NCBI GenBank assembly: GCA_030447145.1
Contig: JAUJLY010000031.1
Location: 1 to 13,491 of the forward strand
Length of the DNA: 13,491 bases
DNA from: Thermomicrobiales bacterium
GTDB taxonomy: Bacteria > Chloroflexota > Chloroflexia > Thermomicrobiales > UBA6265
Direction of reading: 5' to 3'
In this document: in pieces, positions 1 to 7,112 of the stretch
Position numbering within the stretch: the stretch's first letter is position 1
How the letters are laid out: each line of letters starts with the position of its first letter
The notes under the pieces: generated by a model
The model's input: only the letters and a program-made list of their open reading frames with translations
Told to the model about the DNA's origin: nothing
Databases searched by the model: none
Translations under genes and position numbers: made by a program

Positions 1-749
1 GCGCGGCCGGGCTGATGGCGATCGGTGAGCCAGCGAGCCTGACCCATGACGGACGCGTCCCAAGGAGGCTGGCGGGCGGCGCCGAGGCGCCGCTCGCTCC
101 CCTCACGTTTGGTGCATTCACCATGATCCGTGTGTTGAGCACCCGCAATGATGATCCCGGAACCTCGAGCCGGCCGTTCGACCAGGGCCGCGACGGCTTT
201 GTCATTGCCGAGGGCGCAGCGATCCTGGTCCTGGAATCATTCGAGCACGCGACGGCGCGTGGCGCGCACGTCTATGCCGAGCTCATGGGGTACGGAACTT
301 CCAGTGACGCGCATCACATGACCGCCCCCCACCCTGACGGGATTTATGCAGCACGTGCGATGAGCGATGCCATTTCCAGCGCGGGCCTGATGCCAGACGA
401 CATCGAGTATGTGAATGCACACGGATCATCGACCGTACTCAATGACTCGACCGAGTGCCGTGCCATCCGTATCGCTCTGGGCGACCAGGCGGAGAAGATC
501 TCCGTTAGCGGCACGAAAGGGTTGCACGGTCACGCGCTCGGTGCCACGGGCGCCATGGAAACAGCAATCTCCGCTCTTGCACTGGAGCGTGGGCACCTTC
601 CCGGCACCGCCAATCTTGAGAATCAGGATCCTGCCTGCGATCTTGATGTGATCCCCTCGGGTGGGCGCGATACGCAGGTTTCGCACCTGCTGTGCAACGC
701 CTTCGGCTTCGGCGGCATCAATGCAAGCCTTGCCATGGGCGCGGTGTAA
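1..749 (+). CDS. fabF: Beta-ketoacyl-ACP synthase II-type ketosynthase (KS1), 5' end cut by window edge
   Basis: This is the C-terminal part of a FabF/KAS II condensing enzyme, which extends acyl-ACP with malonyl-ACP in the cytoplasm. The open frame runs from base 3 to a TAA at 747-749. Bases 1-2 (GC) followed by A-A-G-L fit the end of the active-site Cys codon (C-A-A-G), so the ATG at 15 is internal and not a start. Visible landmarks are AGGAEAP, SRPFD, the first catalytic His in NAHGSST (codon 420-422), the Lys in GTKGLHGH, the second His (codon 531-533) and the closing AFGFGG loop. The stretch just before AGGAEAP (about bases 30-75) matches the family poorly: a Pro and a basic patch stand where an Ala-Asp-Val-Met-like strand is usual. 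It faces the minus-strand mutase convergently, 112 bases away. Substrate preference cannot be read from this fragment. Confidence 0.9.
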   Translation, partial: AAGLMAIGEPASLTHDGRVPRRLAGGAEAPLAPLTFGAFTMIRVLSTRNDDPGTSSRPFDQGRDGFVIAEGAAILVLESFEHATARGAHVYAELMGYGTSSDAHHMTAPHPDGIYAARAMSDAISSAGLMPDDIEYVNAHGSSTVLNDSTECRAIRIALGDQAEKISVSGTKGLHGHALGATGAMETAISALALERGHLPGTANLENQDPACDLDVIPSGGRDTQVSHLLCNAFGFGGINASLAMGAV

Positions 750-861
750 TCACGTCCAAACGTTCCACCGCACCGGCTGGGCAGTAATGATCTGCTTCAG
801 TGTCGACACCCTGCTCCGGATATCGATGCGGTAAGGCGAGCGTTACAGGGCTCCCCTACGA

Positions 862-2433
862 TTACGATGCCCGGTGCTCGCCGAAGACATCTCGTAGGGC
901 ATACGAAACCTGGCCGAGCGTTGAGCCGTGGAGCAGGGCGTCCTTCATCACCGGGAGCAGATTTTCTTCACCAGCTGCCGCCTGTCGTACCTGCTCCAGG
1001 GCCGCGTCGACCACCGCGCGATCCTGGTTCCGCTTGTACGCGGTCACCCGCTCGATCTGTCGCGCTACCATGTCCTGATCGATCCTGTGCAGCTTCATTA
1101 GCGTCGACTCGTCCTCGACGTATCGATTCACGCCAATGACAACTTCATCACCGGATGAGCGGGCAAGCTCACGACGATAGGCATTCTCGGCAATCGCGTT
1201 CTGCATGTAGCCGTTCTCGATCGCGGCGACCGCTCCGCCCTGCTCGTCGATGCGCTCAAGCCATTCCATCGCTTTTGCTTCCAGCTGATCTGTTAGCGAT
1301 TCAACAAAATACGACCCGGCGAGCGGATCGACTGTATCGGCAACACCAGTTTCATCGGCCAGAATCTGCTGTGTCCGGAGGGCGAGTGTTGCCGCCTCCT
1401 CGGTTGGGATCGCAAGAGCCTCATCGTAGCCGTTGGTGTGCAGGCTCTGGGTGCCACCAAGAATCGCGGAGAGCGCCTGATACGCTACCCGCACCACGTT
1501 GTTCAACGGCTGCTGGGCAGTAAGGGTGACGCCCCCAGTCTGCGTATGGAATCGAAGCATCATCGCCTTCGGGTTTGTTGCCCCGAAGCGCTCCCTCAGG
1601 ATTCTCGCCCACATTCGCCGAGCGGCCCGAAACTTCGCGGCTTCCTCGAAAAGGTTGGAATGCGAGGCGAAGAAAAAGCTGATCCGAGGTGCAAACGCAT
1701 CCACATCCATGCCGGCCTCAACCGCAGCCTGGATATAGGCGATGCCGTCCGCAATCGTGAACGCGATCTCCTGGGCAGCAGATGCTCCTGCCTCGCGGAT
1801 GTGGTAGCCAGAGACGGAGATGGTGTTCCACGCGGGCAGATGCTCGGCGCAGTACGCAAACGTATCGGTGACCAGGCGCATCGATGGACGCGGCGGAAAG
1901 ATATACGTTCCCCGAGCCGCATATTCCTTCAGGATGTCATTCTGGATTGTCCCGCCGAGCTTGCGGGCGTCAGCGCCTCGCTCCTCCGCCACGAGCTGGT
2001 ACATCAGCAGCAGCAGCGAGGCAGGCGCGTTGATCGTCATCGAGGTGGTGACAGCCTGCAGATCGATCTGGTCAAAGAGCAAACGCATATCGTCCAGCGT
2101 GCTTATGGCGACGCCCACCCGACCAACTTCACCGAAAGCTCGTGGATCATCGGAGTCCATACCAAGCTGCGTCGGAAGGTCGAATGCGACACTCAGGCCG
2201 GTAGTACCCCGCTCCAGCAAGAGGCGATAGCGCTTATTGCTCTCTTCAGCCGAGGAGAACCCGGCATATTGGCGCATCGTCCATCGCCGGGACCGGTACA
2301 TACCCGGATGGATGCCACGGGTATACGGGTACTCGCCGGGGGCGGAGAGCTCCACGGGTTCATCCAGAGCGGTATAGACGGGATCGATGCTGATACCGGA
2401 ATCGGTGGTGACTTCGCGATCAGATGATGCCAC
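862..2433 (-). CDS. Methylmalonyl-CoA mutase, catalytic (large/N-terminal) subunit without B12 domain
   Basis: The enzyme interconverts (R)-methylmalonyl-CoA and succinyl-CoA by a coenzyme B12 radical mechanism. I choose the GTG at 2433, giving 523 aa, because a perfect AGGAGG lies 6 bases upstream; a TTG at 2457 is the longer option. The TIM-barrel substrate domain fills the protein. Tyr56 in RQYAGF, Gln164 in TIQND, Arg174 in EYAARGTY and His211 in SGYH correspond, with the same 118-residue Tyr-Arg spacing, to Tyr89, Gln197, Arg207 and His244 of the Propionibacterium enzyme. Tyr plus Arg is the methylmalonyl signature; isobutyryl-CoA mutase has Phe/Gln and 2-hydroxyisobutyryl-CoA mutase Ile/Gln. 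The protein ends near FGEHRAS and lacks the C-terminal DxHxxG cobalamin domain, so a separate small subunit must exist outside the window. The gene overlaps the HD gene by 14 bases, and a methylmalonyl-CoA epimerase lies further upstream. Confidence 0.94.
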   Translation of the reverse strand: MASSDREVTTDSGISIDPVYTALDEPVELSAPGEYPYTRGIHPGMYRSRRWTMRQYAGFSSAEESNKRYRLLLERGTTGLSVAFDLPTQLGMDSDDPRAFGEVGRVGVAISTLDDMRLLFDQIDLQAVTTSMTINAPASLLLLMYQLVAEERGADARKLGGTIQNDILKEYAARGTYIFPPRPSMRLVTDTFAYCAEHLPAWNTISVSGYHIREAGASAAQEIAFTIADGIAYIQAAVEAGMDVDAFAPRISFFFASHSNLFEEAAKFRAARRMWARILRERFGATNPKAMMLRFHTQTGGVTLTAQQPLNNVVRVAYQALSAILGGTQSLHTNGYDEALAIPTEEAATLALRTQQILADETGVADTVDPLAGSYFVESLTDQLEAKAMEWLERIDEQGGAVAAIENGYMQNAIAENAYRRELARSSGDEVVIGVNRYVEDESTLMKLHRIDQDMVARQIERVTAYKRNQDRAVVDAALEQVRQAAAGEENLLPVMKDALLHGSTLGQVSYALRDVFGEHRAS

Positions 2434-3049
2434 TCGACGCCTCCTGCGTTGGTCCAATCAGGTCATCGCCCGGAATCAGCCGCTGATCCACCGCCTGCTG
2501 CACCAGCCAGTGCGCGAGGCTCCATAGCGGCGGGAAGGGCTCCAGAAAGGGGCGCTTGCGTGTCAGGATCTTTGTTGGTGTAAGGGTCTTGTTGGCATGT
2601 CCCGGTGCACCGGGGAACCAGCTCACCACCATCGGATGCAGCGCGTCGATGGCACGTGCCCAGCGCGCATCGGATGTCTCCTGCAACTGGAACTCGCGCC
2701 ACAGCAGGTCAAACCTCTCCTGCTGCGACTCCGGAAGCATCTGGATCAGACGCTCCCCTGCGGCGATCTCTCTCGCATCGACATTATCGATGGCGACATC
2801 GTCCCACAACACCGTGTCGCCAGCATAGACCTCAACCAGGTCGTGAATCGTCAGCAGATCACGAACATGACTGTGGTCGATGCCATCGGGTGCTTTATCG
2901 GCCAGGAGCATTGCCAGCAACGTCGTATGCCAGACATGCTCCGCCACACTTTCAGTGCGCGCTTCGGAATAGATCCAGTTCGCGCGGGATGTCGTCTTCA
3001 GCGCATCGGTGGCAACGAAGAAGGCGAGTCGGTCCTGCAAGGAATTCAC
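2420..3049 (-). CDS. HD-domain phosphohydrolase, HDDC2/YfbR-like (5'-deoxynucleotidase type)
   Basis: A 209-aa cytosolic metal-dependent hydrolase. Characterised relatives (YfbR, HDDC2) dephosphorylate deoxynucleoside 5'-monophosphates. The motif set is complete: His38 in SVAEH, His69-Asp70 in IHD, Glu73 and Asp78 in the EVYAGD segment, and a later Asp135 in AIDALHP. These sit close to YfbR's H33, H68, D69, E72, D77 and D137. The opening part around Arg22-Trp25 and ESVAEH looks more like HDDC2 than YfbR. The start is a GTG at 3049 with AGGAG (3055-3059) 5 bases upstream. The stop overlaps the mutase start by 14 bases, so the two are probably co-translated. A link between this hydrolase and methylmalonyl-CoA metabolism is not established; it may be only operon company. 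The exact substrate is unknown. Confidence 0.85.
   Translation of the reverse strand: MNSLQDRLAFFVATDALKTTSRANWIYSEARTESVAEHVWHTTLLAMLLADKAPDGIDHSHVRDLLTIHDLVEVYAGDTVLWDDVAIDNVDAREIAAGERLIQMLPESQQERFDLLWREFQLQETSDARWARAIDALHPMVVSWFPGAPGHANKTLTPTKILTRKRPFLEPFPPLWSLAHWLVQQAVDQRLIPGDDLIGPTQEASSGII
2440..2445 (-). promoter_or_regulatory. Ribosome binding site fixing the mutase start
   Basis: On the minus strand this reads AGGAGG, a full match to the anti-Shine-Dalgarno core, 6 bases before the GTG at 2433. The longer TTG reading at 2457 would place this motif inside the coding sequence, so it favours the shorter protein. It lies inside the last codons of the HD gene, which suggests translational coupling. 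Confidence 0.75.
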
Positions 3050-3369
3050 CTGGTCTCCTGATCATCCATACTTGACGTGGGCATAGACCTACTCACCCCC
3101 CTGATCCTACTGCCTGGCGCCAACAATAATCTCGTCAATCTGACTTCGGAAACAATTAATTCTGCGGGAAGCGGTGGTCTCACCAGGGCCGCTGGACAGC
3201 GTTGCGCATAATCGGGCTCCGTCACTGAGGCATGCTGCTTCGCCGACGCGTCCTCACTTGGCGCAAAGAGACCATGCCGAAATCATTACCCGTGGCTGGG
3301 AGCGGGGCGATGGACAAGCCTCAGCCATCGCTCGGGATAGCAGCTCGATCCATCAAGGCAAGTGACCAC
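3050..3369. other. 320-base gap between epimerase and HD gene
   Basis: No convincing gene is seen on either strand; the short plus-strand frames here have no family features. The only signals are the HD gene's AGGAG at 3055-3059 and, on the minus strand, an isolated TTGACG hexamer near 3134-3139 with no good -10 at 16-18 bases. The length suggests the HD-mutase pair could have its own promoter here, separate from the mrdA-epimerase transcript. No T-tract terminator after the epimerase was found. Confidence 0.4.
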
Positions 3370-3786
3370 CTACTCCTGCACCAGTTCGGTGAGGACGCCG
3401 TGACACGCTTCGGGGTGGATGAACCCGATCATCCATCCGTGAGCACCGGAGCGTGGCGTTTCATCAATCAGGCGGACGCCCGCGTCGCGCAGCCGACCCA
3501 TCGTTGCGACGAGGTTGTCCACAGCGTAGGCGACGTGGTGCGTTCCTTCACCCCGCTTTGCCATATACCGCGCGATTGGTCCCTCTACATCGGTCGGCTG
3601 GATAAGCTCCACCCATCCAGAACCAGCGCTGAATGTTACGGCGGTGATCTGCTGCTCGGGAATATCGTGCCGCTCTCCCTTGCGGAACCCCAGCACCTCA
3701 TACCGGGCAATGGCGGCATCCAGGTCGGCGACGACAATGCCGACATGATGCAGTCGCAAATCACCAATGACCGATTCAGGACTCAT
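3370..3786 (-). CDS. mce: Methylmalonyl-CoA epimerase
   Basis: A 138-aa vicinal-oxygen-chelate (glyoxalase-fold) protein that interconverts (S)- and (R)-methylmalonyl-CoA, feeding the mutase encoded downstream on the same strand. Two beta-alpha-beta-beta-beta units are visible. Likely metal ligands are His14 (LHHVGI), Glu60 (WVELIQP, a position often Gln), His84 (THHVAYAV) and Glu135 (VLTELVQ). The frame is open further upstream to 3930, but that extension runs inside mrdA and lacks homology. I take the ATG at 3786; a GTG at 3789 directly before it is equally possible. The ribosome site AGGAG (3800-3804) overlaps the TAG stop of mrdA, leaving only 16 bases between the genes, so the epimerase should be translated from the mrdA message. 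Confidence 0.92.
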   Translation of the reverse strand: MSPESVIGDLRLHHVGIVVADLDAAIARYEVLGFRKGERHDIPEQQITAVTFSAGSGWVELIQPTDVEGPIARYMAKRGEGTHHVAYAVDNLVATMGRLRDAGVRLIDETPRSGAHGWMIGFIHPEACHGVLTELVQE

Positions 3787-3799
3787 CACGCTACGGGCG

Positions 3800-3804
3800 C
3801 TCCT
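3800..3804 (-). promoter_or_regulatory. Ribosome binding site of the epimerase, overlapping the mrdA stop
   Basis: The minus strand reads AGGAG starting within the TAG stop codon of mrdA (3803-3805). It is 10 bases before the GTG at 3789 and 13 before the ATG at 3786. The overlap points to termination-reinitiation coupling between PBP2 and the epimerase. Confidence 0.55.
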
Positions 3805-6223
3805 ATACGGGTTTTGGCTCCGGGCTAAGCACCGTACCGCGTGGCCGGCGCCCATTGAGTTCGAACCAGGCCCGCAATGTCGCGTCCGCAACCGGCACGG
3901 CGTAGGTGGAGCCCTCACCGCCGGCCTCAATCACAACGGACACGGCGATCTCCGGATTATCGAGTGGCGCGAAGCACGTGAACAAGGCATGCGAATCCCG
4001 GGCACCAATCTCATCTTCGAAGCCAAACTCTGCAGTACCAGTCTTCCCGGCAATGATGATCTGGTCGACTTCACCCTCGGGGTTGGTCAGCTTCCATTTT
4101 GAGCCGTTGGCATCCCGGAACGCCGTTCCTGTTTCTGAATGACAGACCCGCCGCATACCTTCCCGGACAATGTCGATGTATTCGGGCGCGACGCCCAGAT
4201 CCCCGACTACCTCGCGCGTGGCCGCGACTGATGTAGCTGCTTCACCTGCGGTGTCACGAACGAGATGTGGCCTCCGGATAGCACCTCTTGTGGCAACGAT
4301 ACCGGTGTTCATCGCGATCTGGAGCGGTGTCACGGTGAACTCACCCTGACCGATCGAGATGTTGAGGGTGTCACCAACGGTCCACCCCTCACCTATCGCC
4401 TCCTGTTTCCACTCCGGGCCCGGGAAAAGCCCCCCGATCTCCTCGATCTCGATGCCGGTTTCCTTGCCGAACCAGAACCTGGTGGTCATGTCCTCGTGGA
4501 TTGGTTCGATACCCAGACCGTTGAAGACGTGCTTCGTATCGCTCAGGATTTCGTTGCTGTTCAGGTCGTAATCCCAATAGAAGATGGGGTCGATGGCATC
4601 CCGAGGTTTGATCTTCTCTTCTGCGATGTTGTAGAAGAAGACATCGCACGACTGCTCAATTGCACCAAAGACGTCCAGTTCTCCGTGAGGGGTGCCGTTG
4701 TTCCAGGCCACCCAGCACGCCATCTTCAGCTGGTCGTTGAGATTGTAGGGATTGGGAACGCTGATGCCTCCACGGCAAACGTGCGTTTGAGTGGTATTGA
4801 GCGTCTGCCGGTGCAGTGCGGACGTGGCCAAGAAGATCTTGAAGGTCGATCCCGGCGGATAGAGCTCGCTGGTCGCCCGGTTGAGGAACGCGGCACCGGC
4901 CTTCCTGTCCACGTACTCACCCCACTTCCGGGAGGAGATTCCATTGATGAAGAGCTGGTTGTCATAGTAGGGATAGCTCACCATGGCAAGGACTTCGCCG
5001 GTTCGCGGATCGTAGGCGACGGAACTTCCCGCTTTCGGGACGGCCCACTCCCGCTTGCCTTCGCTCCGCCGCTTCTCATTTTCGGCTCGCTTGCCTTCTG
5101 CCGCAGCCATGATCTGCTGCTCAAGCACCTTCCCCACGGCCTCCTGGAACTCCAGGTCGATAGTCAGGTGGATGTTCTCGCCGGCAGCCGGTTCTTCAAT
5201 AGTTCCAGGCAATACCCGCATCTCGAGCCCACTCGCATCGCGCTCCACAGACTGCCGGCCTCGTTTGCCCCGCAACCGCTGCTCCATCCCAAGCTCGATA
5301 CCGGATCGCCCGATCACATCGTTTTGCTCGTAGATGCGCTCTCCCTTGTCCCCCTTCCAGCGAGGATCGTCGATCAGCGCCGCCGGAATGTTCTGCACGT
5401 ACCCCAGCACGTGGGACATGACCTGACCGCCAGTGAATTCGCGAACCAATGCGGAGTCATCGAGCTCGACGCCCGGCAGATACATTCTGTTGGATTCGAG
5501 CTTGAGCGCGATCTCACGGGGAACATCCGTGGCGACCGTCACCGCCACTTTCGGGTTCCAGATGTTCTCGATTAGGTAATTAAGGCGATTCATGACCTGC
5601 ACGCCTGGCAGCTCTGCGCGCGCCGCTCGGAATCGGGCGGCGTCATCGATCGTCAACCCTCCCGCCGACGTGATATTTACCAGGAATTCAGTCGTGGCTT
5701 GGGATTTCCATGTTTCAATCAACTCGGCAACGTCGGTGCCCTCAAAGCTGAGCATTGCCGCGATTCGACTGTAGACGGTGTCCTCTGAACCGTCCGGCAA
5801 TGCGTTCGGATCCACGACCAGCGTTTCCTCGATTTGCAATGCGGAAATCAGCGTATCGAGAACGCGCTGCCGTTCGGGCTTGCTCTTGGGCAGGTCGGCC
5901 GGGACTACCCGAAGCTCCCAGGCGCGTCGATTCTGGGCAAGGCGACGTCCCTGGCGATCAAGAATCAACCCACGCGCCGCAGGCAACGTCACCTCCTTGA
6001 TGACGTTTTTCGCGGCTGCTTTCTTGTAGCGATCGCCTTCCTGCAACTGCATGACACCGAGCTTAGCGGCCAGGGCCGTAAAGGCGGCCACAATCCCACC
6101 CTTCATCACAAGGGTGCGCCGGCTGAGAAAGAACTGATCAACGCGCAGGTGAGCGCGCGCGCCACGGCGCCGCTTGCGCTTGTGTGGAGGATCGTAGGGA
6201 ATGCGCTTTCTTCGTCGTGCCAT
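3803..6223 (-). CDS. mrdA: Penicillin-binding protein 2, peptidoglycan D,D-transpeptidase
   Basis: An 806-aa class B PBP that cross-links peptidoglycan during side-wall elongation, anchored in the cytoplasmic membrane. In order: a very basic cytosolic tail (1-36), one membrane segment (about 38-60), a pedestal/dimerisation domain with PAARGLILDRQG (81-92) and GRSGIE (305-310), and a transpeptidase domain with the nucleophile in PGSTFK (Ser459, Lys462), the second motif SCD (525-527) and KTGT (727-730). The protein is longer than the roughly 630 aa of E. coli PBP2; part of the excess is a charged Lys/Glu/Arg segment at about 376-394 at the entry to the catalytic domain. The start is ATG with GAGG 7 bases upstream. 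It follows mreD by 134 bases, the usual elongasome pairing, and is tightly coupled to the epimerase gene. It might be named pbp2 or pbpA. Confidence 0.95.
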   Translation of the reverse strand: MARRRKRIPYDPPHKRKRRRGARAHLRVDQFFLSRRTLVMKGGIVAAFTALAAKLGVMQLQEGDRYKKAAAKNVIKEVTLPAARGLILDRQGRRLAQNRRAWELRVVPADLPKSKPERQRVLDTLISALQIEETLVVDPNALPDGSEDTVYSRIAAMLSFEGTDVAELIETWKSQATTEFLVNITSAGGLTIDDAARFRAARAELPGVQVMNRLNYLIENIWNPKVAVTVATDVPREIALKLESNRMYLPGVELDDSALVREFTGGQVMSHVLGYVQNIPAALIDDPRWKGDKGERIYEQNDVIGRSGIELGMEQRLRGKRGRQSVERDASGLEMRVLPGTIEEPAAGENIHLTIDLEFQEAVGKVLEQQIMAAAEGKRAENEKRRSEGKREWAVPKAGSSVAYDPRTGEVLAMVSYPYYDNQLFINGISSRKWGEYVDRKAGAAFLNRATSELYPPGSTFKIFLATSALHRQTLNTTQTHVCRGGISVPNPYNLNDQLKMACWVAWNNGTPHGELDVFGAIEQSCDVFFYNIAEEKIKPRDAIDPIFYWDYDLNSNEILSDTKHVFNGLGIEPIHEDMTTRFWFGKETGIEIEEIGGLFPGPEWKQEAIGEGWTVGDTLNISIGQGEFTVTPLQIAMNTGIVATRGAIRRPHLVRDTAGEAATSVAATREVVGDLGVAPEYIDIVREGMRRVCHSETGTAFRDANGSKWKLTNPEGEVDQIIIAGKTGTAEFGFEDEIGARDSHALFTCFAPLDNPEIAVSVVIEAGGEGSTYAVPVADATLRAWFELNGRRPRGTVLSPEPKPV

Positions 6224-6357
6224 AGGTTAGCCTCTGGGCGAACACGCAGGTGCGGAGCTTGTTCGATCGTTCAATGGGGAGCATATCGCCGTAGCAATCT
6301 CTGGTAGTGCGGCTCGGTGTCCGCCTGCTCACGCGACGCCTGTTAAAGGTTACGTCG

Positions 6358-6804
6358 TCAGCGCCCAATCAGACGCAAGCTCAGGTAGATGAGAGGAGCG
6401 AGTAACGCGTGAATAACTGCCTGGATCGCGATGACGGAGGAAATGGAAATACCCCGTAACGAGTACAAAGTAACGCCGTGGATGACAGTTGCGAGCATAA
6501 CCAGCAACATGGCACTCATGAGATTGAACTGCCATGGCCGGATCCGCATCGGGTGTGAGAGCACGACCACAATGACCAAGGCAAGCCCGTTGGCCCCGAG
6601 TGGATCAATGGCGATAACATCGATCACGATCCCGGTGATGAACACCCAGAGCAACGCTTCGCGCACGCTGTGGTGCGCGGCCCACAGGAAAAGCAGGACC
6701 AACACCAAATCCGGTGTCACCTGGAACGGATTGAGCCTGGGGAGAAACGTCGACTGGGCAAACACCGTCGCGAACAAAAGAAGCCCGAAGAGCAAACGCG
6801 CCAT
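6358..6804 (-). CDS. mreD: Rod shape-determining protein MreD
   Basis: A 148-aa integral membrane protein of the elongasome, which links MreC, MreB and the PBP2/RodA synthase. About six hydrophobic segments are visible (roughly 4-20, 31-47, 49-67, 70-84, 94-113, 124-146). The family signature is clear: PDLVLVLL near the second helix, then an FxxGxxxDxxxxxPLGxxxL pattern at about 55-75. The length is typical. The start is ATG; the only purine-rich stretch upstream (GGGGGAG) is 16 bases away, so its ribosome site is poor. mrdA follows on the same strand, as expected. mreC, normally just before mreD, is not next to it: upstream lies a 308-base gap and then a peptide-transport permease. Confidence 0.88.
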   Translation of the reverse strand: MARLLFGLLLFATVFAQSTFLPRLNPFQVTPDLVLVLLFLWAAHHSVREALLWVFITGIVIDVIAIDPLGANGLALVIVVVLSHPMRIRPWQFNLMSAMLLVMLATVIHGVTLYSLRGISISSVIAIQAVIHALLAPLIYLSLRLIGR

Positions 6805-7112
6805 AAGTTCGTCAGGTGTGCTCCCCCGTCATTCCGGCATCACTGTCTCACAGGACGTCCCCGGCTCGTGCTACCGATTCAGTCTAGCATCATCGGGTGG
6901 AGGGTCTGTCTCAGTCCTAAACTGGACCACCAGGACCGTGTCGGAACCATGGGGACCCTTGCCTCTCCTCAGAAGAAAGTCTTTGGCTGCGAGTACAAGG
7001 ACTTCCTTAGACAGGCAGGGGCTGAATCTGCGCGACAGTCCCGTTCTATCGCGCGCACTGCGAGGGCAGCGGTTCTATTAGGGATATTCAGTCGGGAGTC
7101 CTGAACCTGCCG
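6805..7112. other. 308-base gap between dppC and mreD
   Basis: No gene is supported. I looked for an mreC tail on the minus strand and did not recognise one. A short imperfect inverted repeat (CAGT, 5 bases, ACTG) lies near 6912-6924. A TAGACT hexamer on the minus strand near 6885 could be a weak -10 for mreD, without a good -35. No clear terminator follows dppC. Confidence 0.35.

Noticed and set aside
800..809. Palindrome GTGTCGACAC in the convergent gap as a bidirectional terminator
   Set aside because: It is perfect but only 10 bases, has no loop and no T-tract on either side; this length is expected by chance in GC-rich DNA.
1438..2427. Long plus-strand frame (329 codons) opposite the mutase
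   Set aside because: It is antisense to a clearly conserved gene and its translation shows no domain; it is a codon-bias shadow in GC-rich DNA.
862..2433. Isobutyryl-CoA or 2-hydroxyisobutyryl-CoA mutase
   Set aside because: The specificity positions are Tyr and Arg, as in methylmalonyl-CoA mutase, rather than Phe/Gln or Ile/Gln.
3787..3930. 48-codon N-terminal extension of the epimerase
   Set aside because: It lies inside the mrdA 3' end in another frame and is Arg/Pro-rich without homology. The ribosome site at 3800-3804 supports the internal start.
4265..5575. Plus-strand frame of 436 codons opposite mrdA
   Set aside because: It is antisense to the PBP2 catalytic domain with its SxxK and SxD motifs; no family features are seen in the shadow.
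6670..7104. Plus-strand frame of 144 codons across the mreD start and the upstream gap
   Set aside because: The first third is antisense to mreD and the remainder is low-complexity basic sequence with no family match.
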